Below, piece after piece: positions 1 to 16,083 of a DNA stretch of 64,000 nucleotides (positions are counted from its first letter, which is position 1; the number at the start of each line of letters is the position of its first letter). The position numbers were made by a program, and so were the translations under genes. The DNA lies in contig JACVTC010000046.1 in assembly GCA_016946835.1 (NCBI GenBank), positions 471,001 through 535,000 of the forward strand, given 5' to 3'. Source of the stretch: Neocallimastix lanati (nom. inval.). Lineage: Eukaryota; Neocallimastigomycota; Neocallimastigomycetes; Neocallimastigales; Neocallimastigaceae. The notes under the pieces were generated by a model, which was not told the origin of the DNA, did not search any database, and saw only the letters and a program-made list of their open reading frames with translations.

Positions 1-159
1 TTAAATTACCTAATAAACGGTATGCACAACCGAGGTTTGAAAGAGCTTTCGCTTCTTTTAATAAATCATTTTCACTATAAGCTTGTGAACATGCTTGCAT
101 CCATTTATTAATTGCTCTGAGATAATTACTTATTGGAGGTGAAAAATATATGAAACCTT

Positions 160-190
<31 letters not shown>

Positions 191-337
191 TATTAATATG
201 AAAATAATCATATTCAATTAAATGTATAAATAATTTTTTTAATATTAGGATCAAAATTATTAATTTAATATGAAATCATTTTATTAAATAATTCATTACA
301 ATAAAATAATATTGAATTGATTTTATTCAAAAAATTT

Positions 338-368
<31 letters not shown>

Positions 369-685
369 TCAATAATAATTGAATATTTGATTAATAATTA
401 TAAATAAGTTATTAATTAAAAATATTAATAATATAAAGCAATATTATAGTCATAATAATAATATAGATTATAAATTAGTATTTATACATTTATATATTTA
501 TATTTATAATAATTATTTAAAAAGGAAAATTATTAAATAAACAGGATATTTATTATTTGTTATTTATTGATTAAGAAAATATTTATAAGTTTATTCAAAC
601 CTTGTTCTAATAATTCATCTATAGTATATTTTGGAAGAGATGTTTCTCTTTTTGGAATTTCTGGTGATATTTTTGGATCATCCAT
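1..685 (-). CDS. 5' part of a TPR-like protein gene (partial)
   Basis: Two exons can be joined in frame. Exon 1 (685 down to 601) starts with ATG and ends at a GT donor inside a CAAG|GTTTG context. Exon 2 begins at 156, after an AG acceptor, and runs off the left edge still open. The first exon encodes a polar leader (starting MDDPKISPEI). The second encodes a helical stretch containing ALSNLGCAYRLLGNL, which has the spacing of small and large residues of a tetratricopeptide (TPR) helix pair. TPR proteins are protein-interaction scaffolds; nothing here says which complex this one serves. The intron is about 445 bp and holds (TTTA)n repeats. I do not recognise the family. An ordinary TPR-like adaptor is the safest reading, and a GT at the very edge could also be a donor ending exon 2. 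Confidence 0.55.
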
Positions 686-3325
<2,640 letters not shown>

Positions 3326-4742
3326 TTATTTTAAAGAATTTGCAGTCTTTGAAGGATCATTCTCTTCATATTCCACTTCATTAATTGTAAAGCCTGCCCA
3401 ATTCTTTAATTTCTTTGTAAAGTTACTAGTTTGAGTTTCTGTTGTCGAATCAGATGTAGCTGAGGAATAACCAGAGATATTGCTATTAGCATCCGATTCT
3501 TTCTTTCGATTGTAGCTTTTATTTTTAATGCTTTTGAATCCAATACCATCTCGAATATCTCTATCAAAATCGTCTCCATCAAAAGCCACATCAATTTCAG
3601 CTTGAAAAGCTGCTTCTGCATTGGCTTTAGCTTTTGCTCTTGCAGTATTTTGTAATCTATTATTAATTTTCGACAGACCTGCTGAAGAAGTAGAAATAAG
3701 CATTGAAGTGGCCGTACTTAATGGCTTAGAATTAGTTATGATATTAGAAAGAGTTGAGACTTTTAATGATGGTGATATTTCATTTTCATTAGTACAATTT
3801 TTTTGATGATCTATAATTATTATTTTAAATTTAAAAATTTATTAATTATAACATTATTTTTAGATTATTTTAAGATTATTATTATATTATTATATACTAT
3901 TATATACTTTTATATATTATTATATATTATTATATATTATATATAATTATAAGTTGTTATCAATTATATTTATTACTTATTATAATTGTAATAATTATTT
4001 ATTATTATTATTATTTATTTATTTATTATTTTTATTATTAATTACTTATTCTCTGTATTATTATTTTTTGTTGATATATTATTATTATCATTATTTTTAA
4101 TATTATTATTTATTATTACTATTTATTATTATAGCTATTATTTCTATTTATTTATTTATTCATTACCTGATAAAGGTATTGAGGTTTTAGGAAAATCATT
4201 CTGAGAATATAAAAGTGGTGGCTTTGTTGCTATTATTGGTGCTGAAAGAATATTTTTAACAGAACTTTCATTATTTAAAAGATCTTTATTAGTATTGATA
4301 GTAATATTATTTTTATTATGGATAGTTTTATTTGTATTATTCTTGGTGTTTTGACTTGAATCTAATGAATTATGAATTGCAACATAAGCATTATTAATTT
4401 TTGTAGGGGAATTTATAGCGGGAGAATTATTCTGTGCATTTAAAGAATTGATATTTACATTGTTTTTAGTAGTTAAAAGAGGTGGTTTAGATGAACTAGT
4501 ATAAGATTTCAATTCTACTCCATTATTATTAATATTATCATCTTCTAATTTATTATAAGTAAAACTTTTCTTTCTTACAATAGCTTTAACAGTATTTTTA
4601 ATATTAGATATAATCTTTTTTGAAGTAGGACTTTCATTTAGATCATTAGGTATAGGTATTAAAATATCATTATTATTATCTATATTAGTATTATTATTAT
4701 TATCATTATTACTATTTCTATTACTGTTATTATTATTATTTC

Positions 4743-4806
<64 letters not shown>

Positions 4807-6968
4807 TCTTTTGGTGGGAGAAGTTGAGGTTAAGGTATTTTTTGTATTATTATTAAATGAAATATTATTTAGACTTGGATTTAATTTATCATAACCATCT
4901 TGTAAAAATTCAAATATAGATTTATCAATACCATAATTTTCTTTGCTTTTTTTTGAAGATTGAGAATGTTTAGATTTTATTGTGGAAGTGCTATTACTAT
5001 GATGATGATGATGAGAGGTACTATTACGACTACCAGACTTAGAAGAAGAATCATTTATTATATTTTGATCATCATTATTCCTTTTTTTATCTAATGATTT
5101 TGTATGATGATGATGATGATGGTGAGAATAACGTTTGCTTTTCTTTTTTGATGAATCAGTTATTAAATCTGTGACACCTAAAGTTGAAGATATATTTGAA
5201 TTTTGAGCATCCTCACCAATACCACTAGAGTAGCCGGTAAAATCAATATGATTGTTATTTTCATTATTTTCATTATTAGTAACAATGTTTTTATTCATAG
5301 CATTAACATCCTCCATGTTCACAATACTATCCATATCTTTGAATATATTTTTCATTTTTTCATACATTGGCTTTTTTAACAAAGATGTCATTTTGGTTTT
5401 TTGATTTATATGTTTTGACTTACTGTTTGAAGATGAAGACACTGGATATAACATTTGTTCCTCAGTTTCTGATTCCTTTTCAATATCAGCCTCATTTCCT
5501 GCATTTTCATTTGCTGATGAATATGTAGATCCTACACTACTTTGACTATTTTTACGTAAAACATATTTTTTTATATTATTAGGGCTTAATTTATTGTTAA
5601 TATTTGAAATTTTATTTTCAGAATTAATTTCAATGTTTAAAGTTTTATCTGTTTTATCTGTTTCATCCTTGTTTTCTTCATTATTTAATTGTTCATCTTG
5701 TGATAATAAATATTTATACTTTTCAATACCATCACGATCTGTTTTATTATACTCAAGAATGTTAAAAGAAGATGAGTGAGATGATTCTGAAGAAACAACA
5801 GATGAATTAGTTGAAAATATACCATCATTTGATGAAGAAGAAGATGATCTACACTTTTTATATTTATGATTTTCATCATAAGAATAATCACTATAGCTAT
5901 CATCATCATCTAAAAGATCATTATTCTCATAATATAAACCATATTTTCTGGCATATTGATCATACCAATCATTACTTAAATTAGAATAATAAATCCATTG
6001 TGATGTAATAACAACATCCATAAATAATTGGAAAAGACCACAAAGGAAAAATTGATGAGGTGTATGCATAAATCCGTGATAGCAAACCTTACATATATCA
6101 CCTGTAAACCAAACAATTAATACCATTTTACTAAAACCTTTAACCGATTTATTATGATAATTACGAATTGCTTGAGGAATAGGAACAGCTGCTTCAATAC
6201 TAATACCTATAAATCCAATAATTTCTAAATATAAATACGAATCATTAAAGAAATATCCAAAAATTGTCAATACTAAAGAAATTATTATAATCAAAACAAG
6301 ATATAGAGTAAAAGATTTATAAATCCATTCTTTTCCAGTTTTTAAATATGTTATTCGCATATCTAACTTGCTCGCATCTAACATATATATAATAAAAATT
6401 ATTATTATAAATTTAATTATTAATTATTAATCATTTATATCTATATAAATATATTTAATATTAAAATTTTATAAATTAAAAATACTTACGAAGTAAGATA
6501 AATTGAACTGTAAACATCGAAATAGCTTGCCATAATAATGTAACATCAAATCTTTTACCATACCTTTTATTATATATAAAAATATTAAATTTTAATTATA
6601 AATAAATAAATAATAATAATAAAAAAAAAAAAAAAAAAAAAAAAAACGGTAAAAACAAATTTTATATATTAATAATTACCAGAAAAAAATTTTAAATATA
6701 TTTGCAATCAATAAAAAACCACAAACATGTCTTGAGAAACCCTTTCTACCTTCCGGATCATATTTTAATTTTTTATATTGATCATAATATGGACTTACCT
6801 AAATATTTAATAATAAGAAATAATTGAATATAATATTAATTTATCTTATATAAATAAATTAAAAAAAAAAAAAAAAAAAAAAGATATAACTATATTTGTT
6901 ATTATACTTACAGGAAAAATTACCATAGAAACCTGTATTATTCTTTGAACTATAGTATTAAAATCCAT
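3326..6968 (-). CDS. SLC66A2/ANY1-type PQ-loop membrane protein with long disordered tail
   Basis: Five exons read in frame. Exon 1 starts at 6968 (MDFNTIVQRI). Exons 2 and 3 (about 6800-6680 and about 6565-6490) give the first PQ-loop half and the FFWYGKRFDVTLLWQ motif typical of SLC66A2 (PQLC1) and yeast Any1. Exon 4 (6377-4167) gives the second half, with PIPQAIRNYH, GFSKM and WFTGDICK. Exon 5 (3810-3326) joins through a phase-1 intron (3811-4166), so the apparent stop at 4156 lies inside that intron. SLC66A2/Any1 proteins are Golgi/endosome membrane proteins linked to phospholipid asymmetry and flippase function. The transmembrane core is of family size, but exons 4-5 add roughly 700 residues rich in Ser and Asn, with two His runs (7 and 5) and a pure Asn run of about 20. 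The first PQ dipeptide reads DQ; the second is intact. Confidence 0.85.
4741..4806 (-). repeat. In-frame trinucleotide array encoding poly-Asn
   Basis: An ATT/TTA repeat on the + strand, read as AAT codons on the - strand inside the SLC66A2-like exon 4. It shows the same microsatellite unit as the intergenic arrays being carried in coding sequence. Confidence 0.9.
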
Positions 6969-9010
6969 ATTGAATTATAGTTTATTATTACTAAAGTTAC
7001 TATTTGAATAAAAATTAATAATTATATAACAATTTTTGTCTTTATAAAATATATAATATTAAAAATAAAAAAATTTTTTTTTTTTTTTTTTTTTTATTAT
7101 TACTATTATATATTTATATATTTATATATTTATTTATTTATTAAAATAAAATATAAATAAATAAAAAAATATATAATATTTAGTACAGATGTATTTAGAA
7201 ATAAAAATAATAAATTGATTTCTATATTTTAATATTATTGTTATTAATGAAATTATTAAAATTAGTAATTTTTTATATTATTTCATAAATAACATTTGGT
7301 ATTAGACAGTTTCCTTTTGAATATATTAAAATGAATTTTATTTATTATTAATTGTTATAATTTAAAGGATATTATTTTTCATTAATTAATAAAAATTAAA
7401 AATAATATTATGCGAAAATATCTTTAATAATAATTATTAAAATAGGATTAGAACAAAATTTGAATATCTTTATTCTTTTTTTATTATATTGTGTATGATA
7501 ATTTTTAAAAATTAATGAAATTTCGATAAAAATTTAAAGTTTAATCCGAGATAACAATATTTTAAGTAATTATTTTGTAAATTATAAATAATGTATTGGT
7601 ATTGATATTTTTTTATTATTATTATTAATTGTACTTTATTAAATTAATATTTAAAAAATGGAATGTGTTATTATTTTTTTTCTTAGTTTTCAACCTATAT
7701 TAAGCAAAATCTTGATATTGTTATTATTATTTCTTACTTGTTCCTTATTTCAGAAACTTTCATATGGAATACTTAATCCAACAATTATAAAGTTGAAAAT
7801 AATTGAAGTAATTTAAATTCTTTTTTTTAATATATATATATTAAAAATGATTCAATATATATAAGATAATAAGATGAATTAAAAATATTAATATTATATT
7901 TAAATTTAAATAATCATTTAATATGGTTACCATTACCTATTAATAAATTAATTTATATCACTATTATTTTTAATATTTATATATTTATATTAAAATAATA
8001 AAAGAAAGAATTAAAATTATTTTATATACTTATATATAATAATTATCCATAAATATAATTTTACAACTGATGTTATATTTTTTATATACTTACATATTAA
8101 TTATCAATAAATATAGTTTTACATCTGATATTATTCAATATATAAATATATAAATACATTAATTATTGTTTAAAACAATATTAATACTTTTTTAATGATA
8201 TTAATTATTAATACATTTTTTTATTTTATTATTTAATCATAGAAGTTATAAATTATTAGCTTTTATATATATTAGTTCAAAATATAAAAAATAATAATGA
8301 TTTCAAATTGTAATGAGGTATAAAATTAATAAAGAACATATAGTTGATATATAGTAATATAAAATATTTCATAATTTATAAATTAAAATAAAAAAAATAA
8401 AAAAAAAAAAAAAAAAAGTTTTAAAAGTTTTATATAAATATATTATAATATTAAAAAAAAAAACTAAAAAAATAGAATGAAAAATTTATCAATAAACTTT
8501 AAAAAATACCGAAACTTTTTTAAATTCATTATAAATATCTTATTTTTTAATTAATATATAGTATATAATAAATATAAACATTATATTTACTTTTTAAATT
8601 TATGGATATTTTTATTAAATAAAATATTTATTTAATAAATAATAACTAATAAATAATAAATAATAAATAAATAAATAAATAATAAATAATAAATAATAAT
8701 TTTAGAATATGTGAAATATAAGTTAAATGTATTGAAATGTATTGTAATATAAATAATGTATAAGCCACAATGTATTAATATAAAAGGATGTGAATATATT
8801 AAATTTGAATATTTGTAACTTTTAATCATAAAATATATAAATAAAGTTTAATTATAAAACTAAATTAACTGATTGTTAATAAATAAAAAATAAAAAAAAA
8901 TAAATAATAAATAAACAGATGATAAATGATAAAAAATTAAATAAATAATATTTTAAGATATTTAAAAAAAATCAAATATTATAAATTTAATTATAATTAA
9001 TAAGTCCATT
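6969..9010. other. Gene-free AT-rich stretch
   Basis: Nothing recognisable on either strand. A 53-codon hydrophobic frame starting near 7658 (+) has no family signature. (TAAA)n and (TTA)-type repeats occur near 8640-8700. Confidence 0.6.
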
Positions 9011-9016
9011 ATAAAA

Positions 9017-9687
9017 TGTTAATATAAAAAATATTAATATTCATCAGTATAAAAAAAGCTTTTTATACTGAAAAACTATTATTTTCTAACTTCTTTTTTT
9101 TAAAATATATATATATATATTTTACATATATTATTTTATATACATAATTTTCTTTTCAAAAAATTTTTACTTAATAAGAAACCCCAATTATTCTTATATA
9201 TTCTTACTATAATTATTATTTATATATCAAAAAAAAATATTTTAAATTTTATTTAACTTTATTTTTTTATTTATATAATCAATGGTTAATAAATTGATTA
9301 CATAAGCATTTAAATATATATATTATGGATAACAAAACACATTACATAAATGATATATTTATATATTCCAACATCCACCCTCAAACCTATATTTTTAAAT
9401 AAAAATGTTAGTTAGATTATAAACATATGTAAAAATATCAAAGAATATTTTTTCCACTTATTAATAATTAACTATTTTTGTTTTACTAAGTTTAAATTTC
9501 CAATATAGATTAATTAAAATATATAAAGTGTTGATTATAGAGTCGTTAAGAGTCAACCTGCTAAAATTGGCCATGTCTTTTATATAGTGATAATGATAAT
9601 ATTGCATCGTTAAATATATTATTTAGTATTATTCTAACACAAATATTACAATTATTATTTTCAATATTATTTCTAATTGTTAATCTT
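9017..9687 (-). mobile_element. Decayed 3' end of a Ty1/copia element (LTR plus end of pol)
   Basis: Read on the - strand, a terminal LTNIFI-stop peptide (about 9415-9395) is followed by a polypurine-like TTTGAGGGTGGA and then TGTTGGAATAT. The intact copia element at 51.2 kb has the same order: TNNIFI-stop, TTTGAGGGGGAG, TGTTGACTGC. Upstream near 9573-9555 the frame-broken phrase DMAN..LAG resembles the ENMADILTK region close to the end of copia RNase H. The LTR therefore occupies about 9371 downwards. A TGTTAATAT at 9017 is a possible outer end, giving about 355 bp, but this edge is a guess. The element is heavily mutated and cannot be functional. It is a relative of the intact copia, not a copy of it. 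Confidence 0.5.
9042..9071. repeat. Hairpin-forming inverted repeat
   Basis: TCAGTATAAAAA and TTTTTATACTGA face each other across a 4-base loop, a perfect 12-bp stem. It lies inside the presumed decayed LTR. Function unknown. Confidence 0.6.
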
Positions 9688-9702
9688 GTGTAATACTATT
9701 AA
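9688..9702. repeat. Target-site duplication, left copy
   Basis: GTGTAATACTATTAA, identical to the right copy at 10023-10037. A 15-bp duplication is typical of target-primed (LINE-mediated) insertion and too long for LTR elements or most DNA transposons. Confidence 0.85.
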
Positions 9703-10022
9703 TTATTTTTTATAGACTGAAGACTTTGGTCTTCCCTATATAGTAATATGGGTGTATGATTAACTGCCATACCAGTACGGCGTCGGCGCTCTCAACTCCC
9801 CATAAGCAAAGAAACTCCATATAGAAGCACCCTACGCGATCCTCGAGGGAAAGCAGAGCCAACTATAGGTGGCGTCCTTGCCATCCCAGAGGAGCTGGAC
9901 ACAGTAAATCCTCTCAGACAAGGCTTACGCAATGGGATTCTTATAGTGTTAGAAATAAAGAAAACATACCTACCTGAGTATCGTTTAACCCCTAACCTTT
10001 CACGCAAAACCCAGAGGGAAAA
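9703..10022 (-). mobile_element. SINE-like or 5'-truncated LINE insertion, GC-rich
   Basis: A 320-bp segment far richer in G+C than its surroundings is bounded by a perfect 15-bp direct repeat. On the - strand it ends in an A-rich tail (TCTATAAAAAATAA) directly against the duplication, which sets the orientation. A short hairpin (GAAGAC / GTCTTC around a 4-base loop, about 9719-9736) lies just before the tail, as in the 3' ends of several LINE and SINE families. I see no convincing tRNA-type A and B boxes at its 5' end, so a 5'-truncated LINE tail is as likely as a true SINE. A 71-codon frame on the - strand (9792-10007) shows no known domain and is probably incidental. Confidence 0.7.
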
Positions 10023-10037
10023 GTGTAATACTATTAA
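10023..10037. repeat. Target-site duplication, right copy
   Basis: GTGTAATACTATTAA, identical to 9688-9702 and flanking the SINE-like insertion. Confidence 0.85.
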
Positions 10038-10371
10038 ATATGATATATTTAATTTATTTTATTTCAAATATATATATATTTAATGATATTTTTGATAATA
10101 TTCAAATTTAATAAATATGTTTGAAAAAAAAAATATTTCGAATTAAATATTTGTAGATTAATTATAATAAAATATTGATATCAATAAATATAATAAATAA
10201 AATATTTAAATAATTTTCAATAATTAATGACTGTAAAAATATTTTACTTTTTTAATATTTTTACTAATAACAATGATATTAAAATATACAAATCAATTTA
10301 TTACTTTTATTTCTAAGTACTTCTGCACTGGATACTTTTATTCATTTTTATTCTTTTATTTTAATATATAA

Positions 10372-10509
<138 letters not shown>

Positions 10510-10684
10510 AGAGTGGGCATTTCTCCTGGTTGCACTTCGCCAATTGAAAATTATTAAATGAATAAATAAATAAATTAAAATAAATTTCTAATATTTATTT
10601 TTTTAAAGCAAATATTTAAAATTCAAAAATTTTTTATTATATAATTACTTTTTACTTTTTACATATATCTATATATATTATATG

Positions 10685-10685
10685 A

Positions 10686-10752
<67 letters not shown>
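10685..10752. repeat. (AAAT)n microsatellite
   Basis: Tetranucleotide array of about 17 units. Confidence 0.95.
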
Positions 10753-11179
10753 GCGTATTATTAAATGTGTATTAAATGTGTATAAATAAAAATATTAAAT
10801 AACTCAAACGGCTCTAAAATAAAAGAAACTATCCTTAATAAGAATTTACAACATATACTTTTAAAAAAATATTTATAATCAAATTATGTATAAATTAATT
10901 TCTACGATATATTAATGGTTCATTTAGAGATGAACAATGATAATTTTATTTCATAATACCAAATAATAAAAAAATATATATAAAAAATATATATATACAT
11001 AATTTCCAGTTTATTTTCATTTTTATTTAATTATAATTATTTTTAATACTTTTTTTATAATAATTTATTTTTTTTTTAAAAATACTTTATTGTGTAACCA
11101 ATTACTCTCATTTATTATATATAAATAAATAATCTTTTAGTAATTTTGGTAAATATATTAATTTTGTTAATTATATTAA

Positions 11180-11220
<41 letters not shown>

Positions 11221-11496
11221 TAATATACATTATTATTTATTTACACAATACACAGCAACATAACATAAAAATTTAATAAATTAAAAATTATTTTATATAA
11301 TTATAAAATATTTATTAATATAAATATGAAACTTTATTAAAAAGAAAAAATAAGTATGATATTGAAGTACTTTTATTTATTAAAAATATTGGTGTTAAAT
11401 GCTTTAATTTTTTTATAAATTATATTATATATATTATATATTTATTGTTTTTATTTGAGTGCAGTTATACTAAAATAGATAGAATTTTTATTGTTT

Positions 11497-12451
11497 TTAT
11501 TCTTCCTCCACCATACTATCGTTACCGTCATCTTCCTCTTCTTCTTCCTCAATTTCTTCATCTAAATCAATTATATCATCGTCAACATCAATTTGATTTT
11601 CTGGAGGCATTTCAATTTCTAATGGCTTATCCCTTTATTATATATTTACACATTATAAATGATATAATTATTATATAAATATTTATTATATTGAAATTTT
11701 AATTCTTAAAAATAATTATTTATAAGTAATTTTATGTACCATTCTATTAAAAATCTAGTAACTCTTGGTTTTTCTACAAGAATATTTCTATATAATTTTG
11801 AAAAATCAACTTGAGGAGGTGGATTTTCTCTTAATTCTTCATCTATATAATCATTATTAACATAATATCCAACTCTTACAAATTCTCTTCCCATGTATGA
11901 ACAAGTTAAAAGAACTACTGTAACACCAATGGTATCATCAGTTGGAATTTTATCTGAATTTGGTGCAGGTGTCTTTTTTAATTTTGTTTTACATTATTCA
12001 TTTAAATAAATTTTAATTTATGTACTTTAATTAATATATTATAATATTGTTAAAGATTGTATTTAAGTAATAATATTTTATACGTACTGTTAACATAAAT
12101 CTATTCATTCCAAGAGGTACAGGACCAACCATAATAGAATCTAATTCTTGATCATATTCCTCACTTTCTGCCGAACCGACATATATAACTTTAAATTCAA
12201 GATCTTATATATATATATATATATTTTTTTTTTAAAATATAAAATATTAAATTTATTTTCATTTTTTTTAGTATTATTTTTTATTATCATTATATTTATT
12301 AGTAATATTATGTTTATGATTATAATGGTTTTATTTAAATACCTTCTTTTAAAGGAGCGAGACATTCAAAAGTGATTTCAAATTGAAATTCTGTATTAAA
12401 TAATGCAGGATTATTTGGTATTTGTACATTCGTTATATTTACTAAAGACAT
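11497..12451 (-). CDS. ASF1: Histone chaperone ASF1
   Basis: ASF1 binds the H3-H4 dimer and hands it to CAF-1 or HIRA during nucleosome assembly in the nucleus. The protein begins [18 protein letters not shown] at 12451 and continues through [32 protein letters not shown], and [18 protein letters not shown], all hallmark stretches of the immunoglobulin-like ASF1 core, which is among the most conserved chaperone sequences in eukaryotes. The core is followed by [18 protein letters not shown] and a short acidic D/E tail ending at 11497. Four exons are evident, separated by three short introns (around 11640-11735, 11975-12088 and 12205-12342). The size, about 180-190 residues, is close to animal ASF1 and shorter than yeast Asf1, whose acidic tail is longer. 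The divergent neighbour is CFAP69, 1.6 kb away. Confidence 0.96.
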
Positions 12452-14033
<1,582 letters not shown>

Positions 14034-16047
14034 ATGGAATCATGCCAAACATCTCAAAACCCAATCGAGGTCAAAGATTATAACAGAAATGTGTTGAGTG
14101 AAGATAATAAAATATTTAATGACAATACTTCGGAAAACAAAATAATAGAGAATGCTTCACAATCCAGTTTAAAAAATAAAGTATTATTAACGTCGTTGTT
14201 ATCTAATGAAAGTGACCATAAGAATGAAATAGTGAAATCACCATCCGCATCTCTAATTTTATCTGAAAGTGAAATGAAAGAGGTTGAAAAAGCATATCAA
14301 GTAGCAGACAAGTTACAATCTGTAAAAATTCGAAAAATCGATCCAACTCGTTTTTTACATTCTCTACCAGATAGTGCATATCCCCAACTTCCAAAACTTA
14401 AAAAATATACAACGGTTTATACTTCAAGAACGTTATTTCCAATAGATAACAATGATGATATTAAGGAAAATAGTAGTAAATTTCATGAAGAAAAGTTAAA
14501 AAATGAAAATGATGTGAATAATAATGATGACTATATGACTGAATTTCAAAATATCAATATAAATAATACTGAAGAACATCCTTTGAAAAAAGATGATAAT
14601 AATACATTAATGTCAAATCAAATTAATGATGATATCAATAAAAATAATGACAATTCTTTAAATAGTGAACAAATTAAACGATCTGAAGAAGATAAAATAG
14701 ATATTGATAAAACTTATAAGAATTTAATGCCTAAATTTACTGATATGGTAAAAGTAAAAAAAATTAATTTTCCAATGATAATGGATATTTTAAATGGAAA
14801 AAGAACGAATACACTATATGAAAGACATGCTTCAATTATTGAAAAATTAGTTAAAATAATAGAAGAATCAATGGTTTGTAATTTTTTACTATTATTATTA
14901 TTAATAATAATATTAATTTATATATTTACTTCATTAAAAAAATTTATATTATTTAATATATATAATTAAAACATATTAAATAGAAAGAGGAATATGTATC
15001 ATGGTTGATTGATATTATAAATACTTTAAGAAAAAAAATTTTACAAGGGGGATTGATACTTGTTAAGCCTTTAATAAATTTAATCGAAAGCATAAAGTAT
15101 ATTTGAAATAATCATCAATATAATTTTTTTTTTCAAAAATTAAAATTTATATAATAATATTCATAATATTGATATATATATATATATAAAAATTGAAAAA
15201 ATTATATGCTAGAATTTATGAATTTTTAAATCAAAATAGTAACCCAATAGAAAACAAAAAAATAAAATTATTAAATACCATATTAAAAACTATTAGTATA
15301 CCAAATTATCCGGAATTATGCTATTGTATTCTTAATGTAAATAAAAATATTTATATATCATTTTGTATGTTATTTTATAATTCTAATAACACAATTTTTT
15401 TTTAAAATATTTCAATATAATTATTAAAAAAATGAAATAAAATAAAATAAAAAATAAATAATCAAATAAAAATAAAAATAACAAAAACAATAAAATAAAT
15501 AATTAAATTATTACATATAAAACATTGATCATAAAAAGACTATAAGTAAATTTGCAAAACAGAATATTAGTGATAAACCAATACCCCCAATAAATCCACC
15601 AGTATTATGTAAACAATTATCTCAAAATACATTAAATATATATTTTAATTTATATTATTTTAATCAATCACCAAAATCATTGTATATTATAAGTCATTCG
15701 TGAGTATATATATATAGTAATTAATTAAATAATAAAATTAAATCTTAAATATATATATATATATATTTATAAAATAACATTTTTTAATAATTTTTTAAAT
15801 TTAAAATTATTAAACCAGAAATGTTATAAAATATCTATTAAATTCATCATATTTTTCCGAAAATTCAGAAGTACAACTTCAACTATTATTAACACTAAAA
15901 TTTCTGCTTCATTCTGATGAACTGTGTGATAAATTTTTAAATTGTTAGTAAAATATATAATTATTTAAAATAAATAATTTATGTATAATGTATTAAATTA
16001 CAATAAATTTTATAATATTAAATAAAATAAAATTAAATAAAAATAAT

Positions 16048-16083
<36 letters not shown>

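Noticed and set aside
4156-4158. TAA ending the 742-codon frame of the PQ-loop gene
   Set aside because: It lies inside a phase-consistent intron (3811-4166) leading to a further coding exon.
7658-7819. 53-codon hydrophobic ORF (+)
   Set aside because: Starts with ATG and is mostly Ile/Leu/Phe as expected from AT-rich DNA; no family signal or supporting context.
9792-10007. 71-codon ORF in the SINE-like insertion (-)
   Set aside because: Lies within a short GC-rich element, has no recognisable domain, and GC-rich DNA opens frames by chance here.
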